From contig JAJXWP010000018.1 in the NCBI GenBank assembly GCA_021781575.1, positions 16,508 through 80,507 of the forward strand: a DNA stretch of 64,000 nt, read 5' to 3'. The notes under the pieces were generated by a model. The model saw only the letters and a list, made by a program, of their open reading frames with translations. It ran no database searches and was not told the DNA's origin. The stretch is from Pseudomonadota bacterium (GTDB lineage: Bacteria; Pseudomonadota; Alphaproteobacteria; Rhodospirillales; Magnetospirillaceae). Below are positions 58,251-64,000 of the stretch, piece after piece. Numbering within the stretch: the first letter of the stretch is position 1; each line of letters starts with the position of its first letter. The translations under genes and the position numbers were made by a program.

Positions 58251-59216
58251 ATGAATGAGAAAAGAGTCCTGGTAACCGGAGGTGCCGGTTTCCTCGGATC
58301 CCACTTGTGCCAGCGCCTGATCGCTGCGGGGCACGACGTCCTGTGTGTCGACAACTTCTTCACCGGGCGGCGGGCCAATGTCGCTCCTCTGCTGGGCAAC
58401 CCGCGTTTCGAACTGCTGCGCCACGACGTCACCTTTCCCCTCTATGTGGAGGTGGACGAGATCTACAACCTGGCTTGTCCGGCCTCGCCGGTGCATTACC
58501 AGTTCGATCCGGTGCAGACGACCAAGACCTCGGTGCATGGCGCCATCAACATGTTGGGCTTGGCCAAGCGCACCCGGGCAAAGATCTTCCAGGCTTCGAC
58601 GTCCGAGGTCTACGGCGACCCGACGGTCCATCCGCAGACCGAAGCCTATTGGGGCAACGTCAATTCCATCGGCCCGCGCAGCTGCTACGACGAAGGCAAG
58701 CGCTGCGCCGAAACTCTGTTCTTTGACTACCAGCGCCAGCATGGGACCCGCATCAAAGTCGCCCGCATATTCAATACCTATGGGCCGCGCATGCATCCCA
58801 ATGACGGGCGGGTCGTTTCCAATTTCATCGTCCAGGCCCTGAAGGGCGAGCCAATCACCATCTATGGCGAAGGCACCCAGACCCGCTCGTTCTGCTATGT
58901 CGACGACATGATCGAGGCCTTCATCCGCCTGATGGCCACGTCCCCCACCGTCACCGGGCCGATGAATCTCGGCAATCCGGCCGAATTCACCATGCGGCAG
59001 CTGGCCGAACTGGTCATCGACATCACCGGATCGGCGTCCCAGCTGACATTCAATCCACTGCCGGTCGACGACCCCAAGCAACGCCAGCCGGATATCGGTT
59101 TCGCTCGCAGCGAACTCGGATGGGAGCCGCAGGTGCCGTTGCGCACCGGGCTGGAGAAGACCGCTCGATATTTCGAAGCGCTTCTGAGCGGGTCGAAGGA
59201 CTTGTCGGAGTATTAA
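58251..59216 (+). CDS. UDP-glucuronate decarboxylase / UDP-xylose synthase-like NAD-dependent epimerase
   Basis: 321 residues. SDR fold of the extended type: [19 protein letters not shown] at the N-terminus, [17 protein letters not shown], catalytic [17 protein letters not shown] (Tyr-x3-Lys), [20 protein letters not shown] and [18 protein letters not shown]. These segments match bacterial UDP-xylose synthase (decarboxylates UDP-glucuronate). A GTG three codons upstream is the alternate start. Stands alone among other pathways; might feed a surface polysaccharide not seen here. Confidence 0.88.
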   Translation: MNEKRVLVTGGAGFLGSHLCQRLIAAGHDVLCVDNFFTGRRANVAPLLGNPRFELLRHDVTFPLYVEVDEIYNLACPASPVHYQFDPVQTTKTSVHGAINMLGLAKRTRAKIFQASTSEVYGDPTVHPQTEAYWGNVNSIGPRSCYDEGKRCAETLFFDYQRQHGTRIKVARIFNTYGPRMHPNDGRVVSNFIVQALKGEPITIYGEGTQTRSFCYVDDMIEAFIRLMATSPTVTGPMNLGNPAEFTMRQLAELVIDITGSASQLTFNPLPVDDPKQRQPDIGFARSELGWEPQVPLRTGLEKTARYFEALLSGSKDLSEY

Positions 59217-59226
59217 TCAGCCTGCT

Positions 59227-60120
59227 TCAGGACGCGCCCTGTTCGGCGATCTTCTTCAACAGGAAGTCGCGGAACACCGCGATGCGCTTGGAGTGGCGCA
59301 GTTCCTCGGGGTAGGCGAAGAAGGTTTCGATGACGGGGCCGCGAAGTTCAGGCAGGATCTGCACCAGCGTTTTCAGCTCGCGCGAGAAATAGTTGGGCAG
59401 GGCGGCGATACCGAGGCCGCTCTGGACGGCGAGGAACATGCCGTAGATGTTGTTGATTTTGAGCACCGGCCGCCGCGGGGCGTCGCTCCGCGGGCCAACG
59501 CTGAGCAGCCAGTTGATGTTGCCGGCCGGCGCCTTGGCGTCGTCGCCGTAGACGATCAGACGATGGCTGTCGAGGTCTTCGACGCTTTTCGGTTCGCCGA
59601 ACCGCTTCAGGTATTCCGGTGCCGCATAGCAGTTGAGCTGTAGATCCATCAAGTGGCGCTGCACCAGGTCGGGCTGGCGGGGCGGCGACATGCGGATCGC
59701 CACGTCGGCCTGGCGCATGGCCAGGTCGAGTTCACCGTCATCAAGAATGATCGATACCTGGATGTCGGGATAAAGCTCGATGAATTCACGCAAATGGGGG
59801 GTCAGCCACAGCATGCCGAACGCGACGGTGGTGGTGACCTTGAGGGGGCCCTGCGGCCGCTCGCGGCTTTCGGAAATCTGCGCTTCGGTCATTGCCAGCT
59901 TGGCGAAGACGTCGCGCGCCGTGCGGAACAGCACTTCCCCCTGTTCGGTCAGGATCAATCCGCGGGCATGGCGATGGAACAGCGGCACATCGAGGCTTTC
60001 CTCAAGCGCACTGATCTGTCGGCTGACTGCCGACTGGCTGAGATTGAGCGATTCTCCCGCGTGGGTAAAACTCCCCGCCTCGGCGACGGCGTGGAACACC
60101 CGCAGCTTGTCCCAATCCAT
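59227..60120 (-). CDS. LysR-family transcriptional regulator
   Basis: 297 residues. wHTH: KLRVFHAVAEAGSFTHAGESLNLSQSAVSRQI (first 35 residues), SALEESLDVPLFHRHARGLILTEQGE follows. C-terminal periplasmic-binding-like effector domain with PQGPLKVTTTVAFG and RLIVYGD. Located next to trxB in the same orientation, which is a common alphaproteobacterial pairing; regulatory target and ligand unknown. Stand-alone. Confidence 0.9.
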   Translation of the reverse strand: MDWDKLRVFHAVAEAGSFTHAGESLNLSQSAVSRQISALEESLDVPLFHRHARGLILTEQGEVLFRTARDVFAKLAMTEAQISESRERPQGPLKVTTTVAFGMLWLTPHLREFIELYPDIQVSIILDDGELDLAMRQADVAIRMSPPRQPDLVQRHLMDLQLNCYAAPEYLKRFGEPKSVEDLDSHRLIVYGDDAKAPAGNINWLLSVGPRSDAPRRPVLKINNIYGMFLAVQSGLGIAALPNYFSRELKTLVQILPELRGPVIETFFAYPEELRHSKRIAVFRDFLLKKIAEQGAS

Positions 60121-60185
60121 GAACGTTCCCTGGCCCGTATTGCCCCCCGCCAGGTTTCCCTCGGACCGGCGAAGACCTGCTCCGG

Positions 60186-61187
<1,002 letters not shown>

Positions 61188-61218
61188 TTAAGATAAAACG
61201 GTTGCGCCGGCAGGCAAA

Positions 61219-61256
61219 GAGCCCATCCCGGGCTCGGGACGCCTTGTCGCAAGGCG
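61219..61256 (-). terminator. Two tandem hairpins after the peroxiredoxin gene
   Basis: On the minus strand the first stem is CGCCTTG-cga-CAAGGCG; the second is GAGCCC-gggat-GGGCTC, followed by TTTGCC. The second stem with T-run may be the intrinsic terminator of the peroxiredoxin transcript; trxB starts shortly after. Confidence 0.55.
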
Positions 61257-61296
61257 CCCCGCCGGCTTCGGTCGGACTCTCGGCCAAAAGAGGGGC

Positions 61297-61929
61297 TCAG
61301 AGCGCCGCGGCGTGCTCCGCCAAATATTTGGCGACGCCCTTGGGGTCGGCCTTCATCCCCGCCTTGCCCTTCTGCCAACCGGCCGGGCAGACTTCACCAT
61401 GCTCCTCATGGAACTGTAGCGCGTCCACCAGACGCAATGCTTCGTCCACATTGCGGCCGAGCGGCAGGTTGTTGACGTGCTGAGACTGGACGATTCCGCC
61501 ACGATCGATCAGGAAGGTGCCGCGCAACGCCACCCCGCCGGGCAGCAGCACGCCGAAGGCGCGGGAAATGTCCTTGGTCAGGTCGGCGACCATGGGGAAC
61601 TGCACATTGCCCAGGCCGCCCTTCTCGACCGGGGTGTTCTTCCACGCCAGATGGGTGAAATGGCTGTCGACGCTGACGGCGACGACTTTCACATTCTTTT
61701 CGGCGAAAGCCGCCAGGCGGTGGTCGTGCGCCAGGATTTCCGACGGGCAGACGAAGGTGAAATCCAGCGGGTAGAAGAACACCAGCCCATACGAGCCGGA
61801 CAGGTAGGAGCGGAGGTTGAAAGTCTGGTTGATCTCGTTGTTCGGCATGACCGCCGGGGCGGTGAAATCGGGGGCCGCCTCACCGACCAGGACGTGAGGG
61901 GCGGGGGGTGCGGAAAGCGTAGTCATCAT
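61297..61929 (-). CDS. Typical 2-Cys peroxiredoxin (AhpC/Prx1 family)
   Basis: Reduces H2O2, organic peroxides and peroxynitrite with electrons from thioredoxin. Peroxidatic Cys in PLDFTFVCPSE, resolving Cys in EVCPAGWQKGKAGMK. GEAAPDFTAPAVMP, and the GGLGNVQFPMVADLT segment typical of Prx1 are present. 210 residues. The ATG chosen has AGGAG five bases upstream; a second Met directly follows. Nearby TrxB suggests the electron source. Confidence 0.93.
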   Translation of the reverse strand: MMTTLSAPPAPHVLVGEAAPDFTAPAVMPNNEINQTFNLRSYLSGSYGLVFFYPLDFTFVCPSEILAHDHRLAAFAEKNVKVVAVSVDSHFTHLAWKNTPVEKGGLGNVQFPMVADLTKDISRAFGVLLPGGVALRGTFLIDRGGIVQSQHVNNLPLGRNVDEALRLVDALQFHEEHGEVCPAGWQKGKAGMKADPKGVAKYLAEHAAAL

Positions 61930-62230
61930 TGGGCTCCTGTTGAATTGCGATCGGCAGTTACGCGGCGAATGACCCAAGACTTAGGCCGCGAAAGCCGGCA
62001 TCACAAGTTGCAATAATTTTAAACGTGTGTCCATAAGTCAGATATATAACGAGATTTGTTGTTCCTGCAAATTTTTCAAGGGTATTGTGCAGGCGCCTGG
62101 CAAAGGCCGTGCTGCGTCGCCGCGACGAAGGGGGGCGGCGAGCGGGCAAGGAGATTGGGGGTTGGCGGAGTCGCGACCGCTCTGTAATATAATTTCTCAA
62201 TCAGAGGGGGTTTTTGGAGTCCTACATCAA
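61930..62230. other. Divergent intergenic region between peroxiredoxin and Lrp-family genes (301 bases)
   Basis: No gene supported here. AT-rich near the peroxiredoxin start and near the Lrp start; the middle third is GC-rich. A candidate promoter for the Lrp gene is listed separately. No obvious OxyR-like or Lrp palindrome could be defined by eye. Confidence 0.5.
62162..62190 (+). promoter_or_regulatory. Candidate promoter of the Lrp-family gene
   Basis: TTGGCG (62162-62167) and TAATAT (62185-62190) with a 17-base spacer; an overlapping TATAAT begins at 62188. Transcript start would be about 35 bases before the ATG, leaving room for the GGAG at about 62215. Confidence 0.5.
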
Positions 62231-62740
62231 ATGCAGCGGGTCAAGCTCGACCGCATCGACCGGCGTATCCTGCACGACCTGCAGAACGACGGCAGGATGA
62301 CCAATGTCGATCTGGCCCGACGGGCCGGCATTTCGGCGCCGCCGTGCTTGCGGCGGGTGCGCGCCCTGGAGGAGGCCGGCTATATCCGCGGCTACCATGC
62401 CAATGTCGATGCGGTGGCGCTGGGCTACAACGTGACCGTTTTCGCCCATGTCGGCCTGAACAGCCAGGCGGAGGCCGATCTCAAGGCCTTCGAGGGGCTG
62501 GTGCAGGGGTGGCCGGAAGTGCGCGAATGCCATATGCTGGCCGGCGAGACTGATTTTCTACTCAAGGTCGTCGCCGAAGACTGGGACGCCTACCAGCGCT
62601 TCCTGACCACCAAGCTGACCGCGGCGCCCAATATCAGCCATGTGAAATCGGCCCTGGCCATCCGCACCTCGAAGCTGCAGCCGGGCGTGCCGATCACCTT
62701 GGAAGAGGACGGTTCGGCGGAACTGGCGGACGAGGCTTAA
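62231..62740 (+). CDS. Lrp/AsnC-family transcriptional regulator
   Basis: 169 residues. HTH: LDRIDRRILHDLQNDGRMTNVDLARRAGISAPPCLRRVRALEEAGYI (first 50 residues, in part). The RAM ligand domain has the alternating strands VTVFAHVGL, CHMLAGETDFLLKVV and the ending segment ALAIRTSKLQPGVPI. It probably senses an amino acid and forms octamers. Divergent from the peroxiredoxin gene, convergent with purN (overlapping by 4 bases). Confidence 0.92.
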   Translation: MQRVKLDRIDRRILHDLQNDGRMTNVDLARRAGISAPPCLRRVRALEEAGYIRGYHANVDAVALGYNVTVFAHVGLNSQAEADLKAFEGLVQGWPEVRECHMLAGETDFLLKVVAEDWDAYQRFLTTKLTAAPNISHVKSALAIRTSKLQPGVPITLEEDGSAELADEA

Positions 62741-63396
62741 GCGATCGGATTGACCAAGGTCGCCCCGGCGTCAGCCGCGCCGTCGACGCGGACGACCCGC
62801 CCATCCAGGTGGACCCGGCCTTCGCCGATAAGCTTGACGGCCAGCGGATAGATGCGGTGCTCGGCCGTCAGTACCCGTTGGGCCAAGCTGTCTTCATCGT
62901 CGCCGTCCAGCACCGGCACGGCGGCCTGTACGATCAGCGGTCCGTCGTCGAGGTCCGCCGTGACGAAGTGGACGCTGCAGCCGTGCAGCTTGACGCCGGC
63001 TTCCAGTGCCCGGCGATGGGTATGCAGGCCCTTGAAGCTGGGCAGCAGGGCCGGGTGGATATTGATCACCCGCCCGTGCCAGGCCTTGGTGAAACCGGGG
63101 GTGAGCAGCCGCATGAACCCGGCCAGGCACACCAGTTCCGCCCCGGCGGCGCGAATAGCGGTGTCCAGCGCCGCATCGAAGGCTTCCCGGGTCGGGAAGG
63201 CCTTGTGGTCGATGACCTGCGTGGCGACGCCGGCTCGCCTCGCCCGCTCGAGGCCATATGCGTCGGCGATATTGGAGATGACGCAGACGATCTCGGCCGG
63301 GAACTCGGGTTTGGCGCACGCGTCGAGCAACGCCTGCAGGTTGCTGCCACGGCCCGAGATGAGAACGGCGACTTTCACGTCGGGGCGCTCGCCCAT
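62737..63396 (-). CDS. purN: Phosphoribosylglycinamide formyltransferase
   Basis: Transfers formyl from 10-formyl-THF to GAR, step 3 of purine synthesis. [21 protein letters not shown] at the N-terminus, FMRLLTPGF, catalytic [16 protein letters not shown], and [22 protein letters not shown]. 219 residues. Its start overlaps the purM stop by 22 bases, in the purM-purN order, so it is translated in coupling with purM. Confidence 0.95.
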   Translation of the reverse strand: MGERPDVKVAVLISGRGSNLQALLDACAKPEFPAEIVCVISNIADAYGLERARRAGVATQVIDHKAFPTREAFDAALDTAIRAAGAELVCLAGFMRLLTPGFTKAWHGRVINIHPALLPSFKGLHTHRRALEAGVKLHGCSVHFVTADLDDGPLIVQAAVPVLDGDDEDSLAQRVLTAEHRIYPLAVKLIGEGRVHLDGRVVRVDGAADAGATLVNPIA

Positions 63397-64000
63397 GCGG
63401 TATCCGCGTGCCGGACCTGGGTCTGCGGTTCGTCGCCCAGGCGTGGACGGATCCGTCCGATGCGCAACACCGTTTCGCCGGCGGCGCTGAGCAGGCGCTC
63501 GGCCTCCGCCGCGTCGGCCTCGGCAGCCACCGCGACCATGCCGATGCCGCAGTTGAACGTGCGGCTCATCTCGTTCGGCGCCAGCCTGGCGTGGCCGTTC
63601 AGCCAGGCGAAGACCGGGGGCAGCGGCCAGCTTCGGGCGTCGATCTCGGCTACCACGCCCTCCGGCAGCACGCGCGGCACGTTGTCGAGCAGGCCGCCGC
63701 CGGTGATATGGGCCAGCGCCTTGACCTTGCCGGCGCGGACGGCGGCCAGACAGCTCTTCACGTAAATGCGGGTCGGTGTCAGCAATGCTTCGCCCAGGGT
63801 GCGGCCGGCGGCGAACGGAGCTTCGGCGTCGTAGGGCAGGCCGGCCCGTTCCACCACCTTGCGCACCAGCGAATAGCCATTGGAGTGAACGCCGGTCGAT
63901 GCCAGGCCAAGCACCACGTCGCCCGCCGCCACGGTCGAGCCGTCGATCAGCGAGCCGCGCTCGGCGGCGCCGACGGCGAACCCGGCCAGGTCGTAGTCGC
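63375..64000 (-). CDS. purM: Phosphoribosylformylglycinamidine cyclo-ligase, C-terminal part, cut by right edge
   Basis: ATP-dependent step 5 of purine synthesis. The visible segment begins with [13 protein letters not shown] and includes [49 protein letters not shown] and the [11 protein letters not shown] region, in PurM order. About 208 residues; the N-terminal third lies outside the window. Upstream of purN in the same operon. Confidence 0.95.
   Translation of the reverse strand, partial: DYDLAGFAVGAAERGSLIDGSTVAAGDVVLGLASTGVHSNGYSLVRKVVERAGLPYDAEAPFAAGRTLGEALLTPTRIYVKSCLAAVRAGKVKALAHITGGGLLDNVPRVLPEGVVAEIDARSWPLPPVFAWLNGHARLAPNEMSRTFNCGIGMVAVAAEADAAEAERLLSAAGETVLRIGRIRPRLGDEPQTQVRHADTAWASAPT

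Overview
The window is a GC-rich, densely packed stretch of a chromosome from an alphaproteobacterium, most likely a member of the Rhodospirillales close to Magnetospirillum/Phaeospirillum/Rhodospirillum. This is an inference. It rests on the petA-petB-petC order of a bacterial cytochrome bc1 complex, separate PetP/PetR-type regulators, a homospermidine synthase, a phasin, a UbiK-type accessory factor, a DUF2794 protein, an anaerobic-type methylthioadenosine salvage operon, and dispersed alphaproteobacterial palindromic repeats. About 68 protein genes are supported. The outer two, tyrA/tyrC and purM, are cut by the window edges. I saw no rRNA, tRNA, CRISPR array, prophage or intact insertion sequence.

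Layout. 0-3.5 kb: end of a prephenate dehydrogenase gene, a MarR regulator, an M17 aminopeptidase and a glutathione S-transferase preceded by three inverted repeats. 3.6-8.7 kb: a complete group 3b-like cytosolic [NiFe]-hydrogenase operon (beta, gamma, delta and alpha subunits plus the maturation protease) with a stand-alone cyclic-nucleotide-binding-fold protein between beta and gamma. 8.8-13.9 kb: DUF2794 protein, small lipoprotein, thioredoxin-like protein, then YfgM-BamB-Der. 13.9-18.5 kb: a secreted protein with a duplicated Cys module, TrmL, then the petABC operon with a strong terminator. 18.5-22 kb: mtnP-mtnA-class II aldolase-VOC protein, matching the MTA/DHAP shunt. 22-27 kb: homospermidine synthase, an unexplained 409-base gap, agmatinase, a GH25 muramidase and signal peptidase I. 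26.6-34.7 kb (minus strand): ychF-pth-rplY-prs, a lipoprotein with no canonical start codon, PgeF, MidA, Lgt, HldD/RfaD.

35-39.7 kb: UbiK, a YbjN protein, ProC, a TetR/COQ9-like protein, a phasin with a PhaR-like site, and a 439-residue protein I do not recognise. 39.9-43.6 kb: PetP-like MarR regulator, PetR-like response regulator and a histidine kinase, divergent from ilvE. 43.6-48.4 kb: moaE, moaD, pgsA, uvrC, a gap with three DnaA-box-like sequences, then folB and a FolM-like reductase. 48.5-54.9 kb: an EF-G-like GTPase lacking the usual catalytic His, argC, an aspartate aminotransferase, and a FecR-like Trp-rich exported protein. 55-64 kb: uvrB, a degenerate-receiver protein, a UDP-xylose-synthase-like decarboxylase, a LysR regulator, trxB, a 2-Cys peroxiredoxin, an Lrp regulator, purN and the end of purM.

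Most of the window is ordinary housekeeping sequence. The parts that most deserve a second look are the cyclic-nucleotide-fold protein inside the hydrogenase operon, the mtnP-mtnA-aldolase operon, the pseudo-receiver protein, the DnaA-box cluster upstream of uvrC, the unrecognised 439-residue protein, the lipoprotein without a normal start codon, and several structured intergenic regions.
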